Assembly: GCF_963666015.1 (NCBI RefSeq)
Contig: NZ_OY762555.1
Coordinates: 1,922,001-1,986,000, forward strand
Source of the DNA: an uncultured Sphaerochaeta sp.
Lineage (GTDB): Bacteria; Spirochaetota; Spirochaetia; Sphaerochaetales; Sphaerochaetaceae
Direction of reading: 5' to 3'
Length of the DNA stretch: 64,000 nucleotides
Shown here: piece after piece, positions 1 to 8,192 of the stretch
How positions within the stretch are numbered: position 1 is the stretch's first letter
How the letters are laid out: the number at the start of each line of letters is the position of its first letter
Translations under genes and position numbers: made by a program
The notes under the pieces: generated by a model
What the model saw: the letters and a program-made list of their open reading frames with translations, nothing else
What the model was told of the DNA's origin: nothing
Database searches by the model: none

Positions 1-73
1 AATCTCTTATATGATGGGCTTTACCACGACGCCAGTACTGTAGTCTGAACCAATAAAAGCATAAAGACAGAGA

Positions 74-100
74 AGAGGGTCATCGTTATGATGACCCTCT
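74..100 (-). terminator. Intrinsic terminator of the aldolase/reductase operon
   Basis: A perfect 11-bp inverted repeat (AGAGGGTCATC and its complement, 5-nt loop) lies just after the aldolase stop codon on the minus strand. It is followed there by a pyrimidine-rich tract (TTCTCTGTCTTT). The 73 bases left of it hold nothing I can recognise. Confidence 0.75.
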
Positions 101-128
101 CATTGTATACGCTAGTTCTGGAAACGAG

Positions 129-1034
129 TTATTCCACGACGTCGAAGCCACCATCGATGAGGCTCTGACGGAGGTTCTCCATCTGAGCGGCCGGGCTTGG
201 CATCGTGGGAAGGTAGGGCCTGCCCACCTTGCTCCCCACCAGGTTCGCAAGGTCCTTGGTGGCCACGGGGAAGCTCGACTTGTCGGTCGCCAGGCGGATC
301 GGGTTCAGCCTCAGCTGCGCCTCCAGCGATCCCTTGATGTCCCCGGCCACATATCTCTCGTAGATCGAGCACACCAGGGAAGGCAGGTAGTTCGCCGTCG
401 AGCACACCGCACCGACCGCCCCGACCCCGAGGCCCGAGTAGATCAGCGTGTCCTTCCCGCTCAGTACCTTGAAGCCGATGTCGGCGTTCCGCCTCACGAA
501 CTCCATCGTCTGCGTCAGGTCCCCGCTCGAGTCCTTCATCCCCACCAGGTTGGGGATGCTGTGCGCAAGCTCCTGGACCAGGTCCTGGCTCATCGCGTAC
601 CCGCACCGCCCGGGGTTGTTGTACAGCAGCACCGGCACCTCGCTCACTGAGGCCGCTATCGTCCGGAAGTGCTGCTTCAGCTCCTCCTCCGTCGGCTTCA
701 GGAACATCGGCTGCAGCACCGACACGCTCCTTGCCCCCAGGCGCACTCCCATCTTCGCCAGGCGCACGCACTTGCTCGTGCGTATCGCCCCCACTCCCAT
801 GTAGATAGGCACCCGCCCTGCGCACTGGTCCACCATGATCCCCAGGGCCTCTTCCATCTCGCCCTCTTCCATCATGTAGAACTCCCCGTTAGACCCGAAG
901 GCAAGGATACCGGAGCACCCCCCCTCGATGACGTAGTCCACCAGGTTTCTCAGCGACTGCTCGTCTATGCGCTCGTCCTCCGTGATCGGGGTCACGATCG
1001 GGGGTATGATCCCCTTGATGAAACTCGTATCCAT
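129..1034 (-). CDS. Dihydrodipicolinate synthase/N-acetylneuraminate lyase family aldolase
   Basis: A 301-residue class I aldolase of the DapA/NanA superfamily, which uses a Schiff-base lysine to cleave, condense or dehydrate 2-keto acids. The Schiff-base region is visible as GMKDSSGD, and the tyrosine/arginine site as YNNPGRCG. The start at 1034 follows an AAAGGAG site; a GTG 18 bases upstream lies inside the previous gene. The stop of the reductase gene lies 15 bases upstream, so the two form one operon. Next to a tartronate-semialdehyde reductase, a sugar-acid role (for example keto-deoxy-sugar-acid aldolase or dehydratase) is more likely than lysine synthesis. That is inference, since family members differ widely in substrate. 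Codon third positions are strongly G/C, unlike most of the window. Confidence 0.85.
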   Translation of the reverse strand: MDTSFIKGIIPPIVTPITEDERIDEQSLRNLVDYVIEGGCSGILAFGSNGEFYMMEEGEMEEALGIMVDQCAGRVPIYMGVGAIRTSKCVRLAKMGVRLGARSVSVLQPMFLKPTEEELKQHFRTIAASVSEVPVLLYNNPGRCGYAMSQDLVQELAHSIPNLVGMKDSSGDLTQTMEFVRRNADIGFKVLSGKDTLIYSGLGVGAVGAVCSTANYLPSLVCSIYERYVAGDIKGSLEAQLRLNPIRLATDKSSFPVATKDLANLVGSKVGRPYLPTMPSPAAQMENLRQSLIDGGFDVVE

Positions 1035-1048
1035 GACTCTCTCCTTTC

Positions 1049-1933
1049 TCACTCGCCGATCTTCGTACCGCTCACCTTCGCGTAGTAGCGGGCCAGCGCA
1101 CTGTGGTCGTCGCCCCCGAACCCATCGGCGTGCAGCGTCTCCATCATCTCCCTCACATAGGCGGTCAACGGCAGGGGCGATCCCACCCCGTGGCCCGTGT
1201 CCATCGCATTGGCAAGGTCCTTGATGTGCAGGTCGATCTTGAACCCAGGCTTGAAATTCGAGTCCATCATCATCGGCGCCTTCGCGTTCATCACCGTCGA
1301 GCCGGCCAGTCCCCCCTTGATGGCATCGAATACCAGGTGCGGGTCCACACCGGCCTTCTTCACCATGGTAAAGGCCTCACTGACCGCCGCTATGTTCAGC
1401 GCCACGATGATCTGGTTCGCAAGCTTGGTCGTGTTCCCCGCACCGATCGGCCCGCAGTGCACCGCACTCGCCCCCATGACCAGCAGGATCTCCTTCAGTT
1501 CCTCGAACAGCTCCTTCTCCCCGCCGACCATGATCGCCAGGGTCCCATCTACAGCCTTGGGCTCCCCCCCGGAGACCGGGGCGTCCAGCATCCTCACGCC
1601 CTTCAATGCGCAGGCCTTCTCCACTTCCTGGCTTGCCAGAGGCGCGATCGAGCTCATGTCCACCAGCTTCAGGCCGGCCTTCGCCCCCTCAAGCACTCCC
1701 TGCTCTCCCAGCACCACGCTCTTCACGTGCGGGCTGTTGGGCAGCATCGTGATCACCAGCGGCACCTGAGCTGCCACTTCGGCAGCCGAGGCTGCTTCCT
1801 TCGCACCGGATGCAACAACATCCTTAACACTTGCCTTGTTCAGGTCGAAACACACCACCTCATGCCCTGCCTTCAGCAGGTTCTTGGCCATGGGCTTGCC
1901 CATGATCCCCAGTCCGATAAATCCAATCTTCAT
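1049..1933 (-). CDS. garR: 2-hydroxy-3-oxopropionate (tartronate semialdehyde) reductase family
   Basis: A 294-residue beta-hydroxyacid dehydrogenase. The N-terminal Rossmann motif is GFIGLGIMGKPMAKNL, the substrate-binding stretch is DAPVSGGEPKA, and the catalytic lysine region is GAGNTTKLANQ. The family reduces tartronate semialdehyde to glycerate, or related 3-hydroxyacids, with NAD(P)H. The start at 1933 is preceded by GAGGAG at good spacing; the longer reading frame has no supporting site. It is the first gene of an operon with the aldolase. Base composition changes inside the gene: the first ~45 codons look like the rest of the genome, and the remainder is markedly GC-rich. Other beta-hydroxyacid dehydrogenases cannot be excluded. 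Confidence 0.82.
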   Translation of the reverse strand: MKIGFIGLGIMGKPMAKNLLKAGHEVVCFDLNKASVKDVVASGAKEAASAAEVAAQVPLVITMLPNSPHVKSVVLGEQGVLEGAKAGLKLVDMSSIAPLASQEVEKACALKGVRMLDAPVSGGEPKAVDGTLAIMVGGEKELFEELKEILLVMGASAVHCGPIGAGNTTKLANQIIVALNIAAVSEAFTMVKKAGVDPHLVFDAIKGGLAGSTVMNAKAPMMMDSNFKPGFKIDLHIKDLANAMDTGHGVGSPLPLTAYVREMMETLHADGFGGDDHSALARYYAKVSGTKIGE

Positions 1934-1977
1934 TGTATATCTCCTCATTACATATATATTGATCAGGTATAACGAAG

Positions 1978-2074
1978 ATGGTATGCCGAATACCAATATG
2001 ACGGGCATACCATTATCCCTAGAAGCACCAGTGGCTCCTAGGGATAGAGTAAGGGGAGTCTTAAATTCTGTCAA
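1978..2074 (-). promoter_or_regulatory. Promoter and two operator-like inverted repeats upstream of the reductase operon
   Basis: On the minus strand a TTGACA -35 (2069-2074) and a TACTCT -10 (2046-2051) are 17 bp apart. An inverted repeat ATCCCTAG/CTAGGGAT (2015-2022 and 2038-2045) covers the predicted transcription start. Further into the 5' UTR is a second perfect repeat, ATGGTATGCC/GGCATACCAT (1978-1987 and 2004-2013), with an internal TGGTAT-N5-ATACCA. These could be operators for a regulator encoded elsewhere, or RNA hairpins. Confidence 0.5.
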
Positions 2075-2170
2075 CTAAAATTATAGTTTCTTACAGTACT
2101 ATTATATTTTTTTAACCTTGTTATATAAAATTCAAACTGCATTATACAGACGAGTTTAGAAACTTTTCAC

Positions 2171-2204
2171 GCTCTGCTCGCCTTCATAAGACGGCAAACA
2201 GAGC
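2171..2204 (-). terminator. Stem-loop after the hydroxyacid dehydrogenase gene
   Basis: On the minus strand GCTCTG/CAGAGC extends inward with wobble pairs to a 12-bp stem, just downstream of the stop codon at 2213. The following GTGAAAAGTTTC is not a good T-tract, so this is a weak terminator call. Confidence 0.4.
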
Positions 2205-2212
2205 CACCGACG

Positions 2213-3169
2213 CTAGCCATTCACCACATTTTGTCTTGCACCGGAGAGAAAGCCCTTCAGGTTTGCAACAGCGATATCCATCAACCTCTGACGGCTTTCC
2301 CTTGGGGCCCAACTGATATGGGGTGTGATCAGGCAGTTCTTTGCCTGCAAGAGAGGGTTGTCCTCCCTGATCGGCTCAGAGGAGACGACATCCAATCCAG
2401 CAGCAGCAATCTTTCCACTATTGAGAGCATCGGCAAGATCCTGCTCAACAATCAAGGGACCTCGACTGTTATTGATCAGGATCACCCCATCCTTCATCTT
2501 GGTGATGCTTTCCTTGTTGATAATACCTTCGGTTTCAGGGAAGAGAGGACAGTGCAATGCAATTACATCACTTTCAGACAACAAGGTATCCAGGGAGCCA
2601 TAATCATCTTTCAGCTCAGGATTTTGATAAGAATCATAGGCAATGACCTTCATACCAAACGCTTTGGCAATCCTACCTGTCGCCTGCCCAATCCTTCCAT
2701 ACCCTATGATTCCCATCGTCTTGCCGACTAGCTCAATGAGTGGGTAGTCCCAGAAGCAGAAGTCCGGAGCCTTGCTCCACCTGCCTTCCTTGACGGCATC
2801 ACTGTGGTGTTGTACGTGGTGGCAGATTTCAAGCAGCAGGGCAAACACAAACTGCGCCACTGCGTCAGTTCCATAGGTTGGAATGTTGGTGACTACCACA
2901 CCACTCTCCTTTGCTGCCTGGACGTCAACTACATTGTATCCGGTAGCCAGCACCCCGATATACTGCATCTTCTCAGCATTCTTGATGGTCTCGGCAGTAA
3001 GCGGGGTCTTGTTGGTAATGACAATATCGGCATCAGCGATACGCTGCGCGATTACATCAGATGGTGTACGGTCATACACCGTCACATCTCCCAGTTCTGC
3101 AAATCCATCCCAGCTCAGGTCCCCTGGGTTCTCCGTATATCCATCCAAAATAACTATCGTATGTTGCAT
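2213..3169 (-). CDS. D-2-hydroxyacid dehydrogenase (glycerate dehydrogenase/hydroxypyruvate reductase-like)
   Basis: A 318-residue NAD-dependent D-isomer-specific 2-hydroxyacid dehydrogenase. The dinucleotide-binding motif GYGRIG is near residue 155. The catalytic set is visible as Arg in NNSRGPLI, Glu in SSEPI and His in TPHISWAP. Length and motifs fit hydroxypyruvate reductase/glycerate dehydrogenase (HprA-like), which would connect with glycerate made by the neighbouring tartronate-semialdehyde reductase; substrate is inferred. The start follows a GAGGAGG site. It is in its own transcription unit, separated from the next operon by about 280 bases containing that operon's promoter. Confidence 0.85.
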   Translation of the reverse strand: MQHTIVILDGYTENPGDLSWDGFAELGDVTVYDRTPSDVIAQRIADADIVITNKTPLTAETIKNAEKMQYIGVLATGYNVVDVQAAKESGVVVTNIPTYGTDAVAQFVFALLLEICHHVQHHSDAVKEGRWSKAPDFCFWDYPLIELVGKTMGIIGYGRIGQATGRIAKAFGMKVIAYDSYQNPELKDDYGSLDTLLSESDVIALHCPLFPETEGIINKESITKMKDGVILINNSRGPLIVEQDLADALNSGKIAAAGLDVVSSEPIREDNPLLQAKNCLITPHISWAPRESRQRLMDIAVANLKGFLSGARQNVVNG

Positions 3170-3349
3170 AGTGCCTCCTCATAGGCATAGCTTAGCCTAC
3201 ATTTCTCCCTTTCCTCAATCACTCTGGACTAGATCGCCTTCAGTCCTAGGATGCGCTATTCCCCTTTTGCAGAGACTTATCCTGAATCCTACTAAACCTT
3301 CGATACCATATTCATTGACTGGCTGGAGATTCCCTACCATACTGCCTGC

Positions 3350-3844
3350 ATGAAAGGCCGCCCCATTTCCCCAGTCATGGTGTTCTATATCACGAAATGC
3401 TTGCTCGGAACCGTCATTTGTTATGGCTTCTACAAAGCATTTCCCCAGTACTATCTGCATTGGTCCATTATCAGTCTTCTCTTGGTACTCGCCCCTGACA
3501 AGGACAACTCAATTGCACTTCCCATTGCGAGAATCAAGGCGAACATCACCGGTGCACTTGTAGGTCTCTTCTGCTTCATGCTCCCTTTTCACCAACTGCT
3601 GGGTCTCCTGGCAGGAGTGGTAGCCACCATCTCCATCTGTTCCTTGCTGAAATTTCCTGCAGCTACCCGTAGCGCTCTTGCGGCACTGGTAATTGTGCTC
3701 TTGCAAGAAGGGGGAAAGCCCATGTGGTCGTACGCCCTGCAGCGTATTTTTGCTGTACTTCTGGGTTGTCTGGTTGGATTGGCACTGACAGTCTGTTTTC
3801 AAGCCCTTGAACATACATACATGCGATCGGATAGGAGGAGCTAG
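3350..3844 (+). CDS. FUSC-type small integral membrane protein, C-terminus altered by an intron
   Basis: A 164-residue membrane protein with about five hydrophobic segments and the RIKANITGALVG stretch typical of FUSC/aromatic-acid-exporter-like proteins. Its transport role is unproven. The start is uncertain because no good ribosome-binding site precedes ATG 3350; ATG 3374 is an alternative. The last codons (after HTYMR) and the stop at 3842-3844 lie inside the 3' end of the group II intron on the opposite strand. Rejoining 3825 to 5764 gives an intron-less reading frame ending in about 13 different residues after HTYMR and a TAA beyond the KamA terminator. The gene therefore probably survives with a replaced tail. 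The 180 bases upstream hold nothing clear. Confidence 0.6.
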   Translation: MKGRPISPVMVFYITKCLLGTVICYGFYKAFPQYYLHWSIISLLLVLAPDKDNSIALPIARIKANITGALVGLFCFMLPFHQLLGLLAGVVATISICSLLKFPAATRSALAALVIVLLQEGGKPMWSYALQRIFAVLLGCLVGLALTVCFQALEHTYMRSDRRS

Positions 3845-3870
3845 GGAACACCCCCTAGCTTCCGTCCTTC

Positions 3871-3909
3871 CACACCACCCGGCATACGGTTCCGTACCGG
3901 GCGGTTCCG
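3871..3909 (-). ncRNA. Group II intron domain V
   Basis: On the minus strand GAACCGCCCGGTACGG, a GGAAC-type tetraloop region and GTATGCCGGGTGGTGT form the long domain V hairpin, with a class C type ACCGCC catalytic strand. It lies just downstream of the maturase stop. The adjacent hairpin at about 3839-3861 is domain VI, not a terminator of the FUSC gene. Confidence 0.8.
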
Positions 3910-3916
3910 AAATTAC

Positions 3917-5353
3917 TTACATCACTCGGTGTAATTTCCCATACATATCACTGAAAAAGAGATATCCGTGTGCTCGTAGCACATCCACACTTAACCACCG
4001 TGACACTTTCCAATATCCAGACAGGGCCCAGGTTCCTTGCCTCGCATTGGCTACACTGAGTGCTTCCTCATGTTTTACGCCCTGTTGTCTGAAAAGCCGG
4101 TATCTTGACCGTACTCTCCAGTTCGCTTTGAGAATCACTGCCCGAATCTTGTGTCTAATCCATTCATCAAGCTGTAACAGTCTCTGCTTAGCGTTTGCCA
4201 GTCGGAAATAGTTCACCCATCCTCTCACAAGGTATGCAAGTCGCATCTTCCTGAATTCGTACGACCACCCGTTGTTCTTGTTCAGAATCTCTTTCAGTTT
4301 CGTTCTCAGTTTCTTCCAGCTTTGAGGATGGACTTTCAGTTTCACCTCTCCACTACTGTAGAATCCGTAGCCAAGGAATTTTATGTCGTTGGTAATTCTA
4401 CGAACGACGGTCTTTTCCCTGTTCACTTTCAGCTTCAGTTTCTTCTCAAGAAATTTCGTGGTACTCTCCATCACCCTTAAGGCGGCCCTTTCACTCTTAC
4501 ACAGTATCATCATATCATCCGCATACCGAACGAAACGATGACCTCGCTTTTCAAGTTCCCTGTCACTTTCGTTCAGCATGATGTTGCTCAACAGTGGTGA
4601 CAACGGTCCACCCTGAGGTACTCCGATGGTCGTTTCCTGTCTGATGCCATCGACCATGACTCCGGCTTTCAGGTATTTGTACAGCAGAGATATGACTCGT
4701 CCATCCTTAATCGTCTCGCTCACCAGTTGCAGTAATCTGCTCTGGGGAACGGTGTCAAAGAATTTCTCCAAGTCCATATCCACCACCCATACGTATCCTT
4801 CACGGGCATGCTCGATACACTTTTCCAATGCATCGTGTGCACTCCTTCCGGGTCTGAAACCAAAACTCGATTCACTGAATTTCGGTTCATAGATCCTTGT
4901 GAGTACCTGCACGATTGCCATCTGGATTCCCCTGTCTATGACAGTCGGAATTCCAAGGTCCCTTGTCTTGCCGTTATCTTTAGGTATTTCCACCCTCCGT
5001 ACCGGCTGTGGCTTGTACGTCCCTTCCAATAGACTCTGGCGTACCATGCTGTAGTTGTTCTGGAGGTACTGAGTGAGTTCCTCAGTCTTCATCCCATCTA
5101 CCCCGCCTGCTCCTTTCTTGCCCGCAACCTTCATGAATGCTGTCCGCATATTCTGGAGACTGACAATGTGGTCCAGTGTCTTTGTCAGGAGACTCTCTTC
5201 TTCACTAGTGATCGTTGGTTGATTTCCTTCCTCTGGGTTCTTCCTCACAGACACAGACGCTGTTTTCCTACCTTCGCCTTCCGGGCTATCCTCAGAAAAC
5301 AGTCCTTCGAGTTGAAGTTGGCTGTCTTTTACGTTCTGTTTGGGTACTTCCAT
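3917..5353 (-). CDS. ltrA: Group II intron reverse transcriptase/maturase
   Basis: A 478-residue intron-encoded protein. The reverse transcriptase blocks are in order: LGIPTVIDRGIQMAI, FGFRPGRSAHDAL, VVDMDLEKFFDTV, GVPQGGPLSPLLSN and the catalytic RYADDMMIL. The maturase (X) domain follows with WVNYF and LDEWIRHKIR. No HNH endonuclease domain follows, as is normal for class C. The start at 5353 is preceded by GGAGG eight bases upstream; ATG 5368 is possible. The protein assists splicing and reverse-splices the intron RNA into DNA next to terminator hairpins. All catalytic residues are present. Confidence 0.93.
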   Translation of the reverse strand: MEVPKQNVKDSQLQLEGLFSEDSPEGEGRKTASVSVRKNPEEGNQPTITSEEESLLTKTLDHIVSLQNMRTAFMKVAGKKGAGGVDGMKTEELTQYLQNNYSMVRQSLLEGTYKPQPVRRVEIPKDNGKTRDLGIPTVIDRGIQMAIVQVLTRIYEPKFSESSFGFRPGRSAHDALEKCIEHAREGYVWVVDMDLEKFFDTVPQSRLLQLVSETIKDGRVISLLYKYLKAGVMVDGIRQETTIGVPQGGPLSPLLSNIMLNESDRELEKRGHRFVRYADDMMILCKSERAALRVMESTTKFLEKKLKLKVNREKTVVRRITNDIKFLGYGFYSSGEVKLKVHPQSWKKLRTKLKEILNKNNGWSYEFRKMRLAYLVRGWVNYFRLANAKQRLLQLDEWIRHKIRAVILKANWRVRSRYRLFRQQGVKHEEALSVANARQGTWALSGYWKVSRWLSVDVLRAHGYLFFSDMYGKLHRVM

Positions 5354-5772
5354 TTTCCGGTCCTCCATTCCGGTTCAGTCCTTCCCATCTCTCCACTAGT
5401 ACAAGCGATGGTACTGTGACCTCTGCTGACTTCTCTACATTCGTTGTTACTACGTCGTCATAAGCGATATTGCAGCCTCGTACGCTGTAGAGACCTCCCG
5501 AGGTAAGATGCTTATCTTTCCTCCCATGTAGCCACTGAATTTACCGCCTCAGGCTCCGTACAGTGTTGGACTTCGTTCTGTATTGCAAACTCAGCCACCT
5601 GAAACAGCCTCATATTCAGTTCGTGTTCCTTGGCTCGGGATTTTGCCTCCGGCTTCCTTCAGATTCCACCTCGCGATGAACACCCTTGCCTTCAGCTAGT
5701 GGTAGGCACTGCAACCCCCACAGAGAACTTTCACCTCCTAGATAAGCACCATGCTCGGCGCACAATAAAAAC

Positions 5773-5800
5773 AGCCCCCTCGTCAAAGACAAAGGGGACT
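5773..5800 (-). terminator. Terminator of the KamA-family gene, interrupted by the intron
   Basis: On the minus strand AGTCCCC pairs with GGGGGCT (one G-T pair, 14-nt loop), followed by GTTTTTATT. The intron begins immediately after this T-rich stretch. Without the intron the same hairpin would sit between the convergent FUSC and KamA genes. Confidence 0.8.
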
Positions 5801-5833
5801 GGTTAATACGTATTTGCTTCCTGGTGATAAAAT

Positions 5834-7966
5834 CTAGCGAACCACTCCCTCAAATATTGGATTGCGAGGAGAAAGGCTTCCTGCGGAGTAACCCCAAATG
5901 GATACGTATCCAGCAGGGTCCTCACCCATTTTCTCTACTTGCCTCAGGTAATGGGCTATCGATTTGGATTCAATGATGACCACCGAACCCATCTCCTCGA
6001 TCACCTTGCTATGCTCTCTGGTGTGGTCGAACTCAAACTCCAGGATACGCCTCCCGTCATCGGTAATGCCGATGGTCCGGAAGGTATTGCTCTTTCCCAC
6101 ACCCGGTAGGTTTATCGTGTTCCTGTCCGTTGCAAGGAACGGAATCTCCGCTCCCTCACGTACCATGTTGATCTGTTCAACCATCTTCTCCGCCTCACTC
6201 ATGAACGGACGAAGCGTGGCGAGATACCGCTGAGGAACTTGCCCGATGGAACTCTCCTCGAGCTGCTCCTGCATACTCCTTGCATTGGTTGCAAACAACG
6301 TACGGTTCTCCTTGAAGCCTTTTACGGTGAAGGTATAGTAAGGAAGTACGCCTATATCGTTGAGTACCTTGCGCAGTTTTGCCGTGTGGCCACGTCTGCT
6401 TGCAGCAACCGTGAATACCTCCTGGTTGGTCACAGCCCAACCTGCATCAAGCAATCTCCTGATTGCCTTCCTTGTATCAGGCGTAATTTCCATGGCAGAA
6501 GAGATATGGGTCTGCACCACACACTGGTCAATACCCAGCTTCTGTGCTTCGGCCTTGAAATCGGCGAGTACCTGGACAAGCTCCTTGGTAACTCGCTGGG
6601 GCAGATATACCGGAATCTTCGTCCCAAGACGCACTCTCCGCATGGGTGCATACCTATCCTCTTGCGAGCGCTGTTTGTTGTCTTCCAGCTTCTGCCTTGC
6701 CATCTCAAGCACTGCATCCAGAATAGAACGCAAGGACTTCACCGAGCTCATAAAAGCGTCCCCTCCGGTAATCAGGATATCCCAAAGGTATGGGTCATTC
6801 CTGAAATACTCCATGTTGATGCCAAGTTGCTCTTCCCAGGTCCGTTTTGGGCGAAGCTTTTCCAACTCAAAGTTGAACCGTCCTGCCTGGAAGTCGTACA
6901 TTCTCTGGCAGTAAGAACAGAGCCCTCCACAGGCTCTTCCCATGGTATCGGGAATGAAGATAGCAACTGTCGGATACCGGCGGTGAATATTGTGGGAGGG
7001 AAGCAACCACCCGGCTGCATTGAGCTCTCCTGGTTTTGCGATATCCTCTTTCTCCCAGGCGACGATTGAGCCAAACTCTTCCAAAAGATCCTGACTGTAG
7101 AAGAGATATGTGCGTAGGGCCAAATCACTTCCAGGATGTTCCTGCATCTCCTTTGGGCGGGTATCGATAAGTGAGAGAAAGTAGGGAGTAGCAAAGATGG
7201 GAATACCCTTCCTCTCTGACTCTTTCATAATCCTGAGCGTCTCAGCATCCAGGCTGCCATCAAGATAGTGGTTGAGCTCCTCAGTACTCCTGGGGGCAAA
7301 ATGAAGATGGAACCTATCCTCCCTCCACCAAGCGAGAACCTGCTTGCGTTTTTGCTCATGACTCATTTCATCCTTGAATTGATAAAAGGAACTTTTTCTC
7401 CGTCTATCCTCGATCCGCTTGATCAGGAGCTCAATAATTCGCTCCTTGTTCTTCGCCCTCCAAGCGATCACCTCAGTATCCAAGCCGCTTGGATGAGAAT
7501 CCATCCACTGCTCTACCTGACTTCTAGAGGGAATTATACGGTCCTCAACTCCACTCAACTGACCAATGAGATGAGCCATATCCTCAAGAAAATCTAGATG
7601 AACCGACGTCTCTTGTCCCAGCAAGACGCGCTTCAAGAGCGCGATGGGACGTGAGGTCACCGTCTCTCCATGGAGGTTCAAATCTTCATAGACATCTCCC
7701 TCGTGGTCGAGATAGTCCATCATCCTAAGGTATGCCATCGAGGTGCTCATCAAAGTATAGTAGTCCTGTTCGGTCTTTCCTTCACCAGTGTAATATGACC
7801 ATGCTTTTGGAAATCTCTGTTGCATCGTTGCAGCCATCTCTTCACGGAGCGTAGCTACCAAAGCCGCATCATCAAGCTTCTGGTCAAGGAACAAGGAGAT
7901 AAGTTCTGGATTGTCTGCCTTCATCTTGGCGACAAGTTCAGTAATGCGATTGATAGATGTATTCAT
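5834..7966 (-). CDS. KamA-family radical SAM aminomutase, long form
   Basis: A 710-residue protein. The radical SAM cluster motif CGGLCSYC (C-x3-C-x2-C) is near residue 345, ITGGD follows, and the PLP lysine is in LPGVGKS near residue 622. Lysine 2,3-aminomutases place the cluster near residue 125, so this protein carries about 220 extra N-terminal residues without a recognisable domain. The reaction should be a 1,2-amino shift on an amino acid using SAM, a 4Fe-4S cluster and PLP. Lysine is the default guess, but glutamate or another substrate is possible. A TTGACA/TATCTT promoter lies so close that transcription should start at the ATG, and no Shine-Dalgarno is visible. It stands alone. Confidence 0.83.
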   Translation of the reverse strand: MNTSINRITELVAKMKADNPELISLFLDQKLDDAALVATLREEMAATMQQRFPKAWSYYTGEGKTEQDYYTLMSTSMAYLRMMDYLDHEGDVYEDLNLHGETVTSRPIALLKRVLLGQETSVHLDFLEDMAHLIGQLSGVEDRIIPSRSQVEQWMDSHPSGLDTEVIAWRAKNKERIIELLIKRIEDRRRKSSFYQFKDEMSHEQKRKQVLAWWREDRFHLHFAPRSTEELNHYLDGSLDAETLRIMKESERKGIPIFATPYFLSLIDTRPKEMQEHPGSDLALRTYLFYSQDLLEEFGSIVAWEKEDIAKPGELNAAGWLLPSHNIHRRYPTVAIFIPDTMGRACGGLCSYCQRMYDFQAGRFNFELEKLRPKRTWEEQLGINMEYFRNDPYLWDILITGGDAFMSSVKSLRSILDAVLEMARQKLEDNKQRSQEDRYAPMRRVRLGTKIPVYLPQRVTKELVQVLADFKAEAQKLGIDQCVVQTHISSAMEITPDTRKAIRRLLDAGWAVTNQEVFTVAASRRGHTAKLRKVLNDIGVLPYYTFTVKGFKENRTLFATNARSMQEQLEESSIGQVPQRYLATLRPFMSEAEKMVEQINMVREGAEIPFLATDRNTINLPGVGKSNTFRTIGITDDGRRILEFEFDHTREHSKVIEEMGSVVIIESKSIAHYLRQVEKMGEDPAGYVSIWGYSAGSLSPRNPIFEGVVR

Positions 7967-7972
7967 GTGCTA

Positions 7973-8002
7973 AAGATACAGGGATGGGTTATCGGATGTC
8001 AA
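7973..8002 (-). promoter_or_regulatory. Promoter of the KamA-family gene, possibly giving leaderless mRNA
   Basis: On the minus strand TTGACA (7997-8002) and TATCTT (7973-7978) are separated by 18 bp. Six bases later comes the ATG (7966), so the usual start point coincides with the initiation codon. An AT-rich run (8017-8036) lies just upstream. Confidence 0.55.
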
Positions 8003-8192
8003 GCATTCTACATTAGTATATATATTATATATATTTAAGACCTTTTCAGATACCATTTTTTTCTTTCGACACTCTTATTTTCTTTTCTCTGTTGACATCG
8101 CCCAGAGCCCCAACAACCCTCTCAGAGCCCTTCCCGCCTTGACTATCCTCAGAAAAGGACGTATGAATATATGCGAATACATTAGAGGTATT

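Larger units (their letters stand above)
3826..5763 (-). mobile_element. Group II intron, class C, full length
   Basis: On the minus strand the element opens with GTGCGCCGAGCATGG (5' splice site at 5763), has ~400 nt of noncoding ribozyme, a maturase gene, then domain V and a short domain VI. It ends in TCCTATCCGAT at 3826, close to the usual class C 3' end. The length, about 1.94 kb, is typical. The 5' exon is the T-tract side of the KamA intrinsic terminator, the classic class C insertion site. Both boundaries and the maturase look intact, so it may be active. Confidence 0.88.

Noticed and set aside
1103..1972. Long plus-strand reading frame opposite the reductase gene
   Set aside because: It is a shadow caused by the GC-rich codon third positions of the minus-strand gene; it has no ribosome-binding site and its protein is low-complexity.
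3839..3861. GCTAGGG/CCCTAGC hairpin looking like a terminator for the FUSC gene
   Set aside because: It is domain VI of the group II intron read from the other strand; the intron's domain V lies directly beside it.
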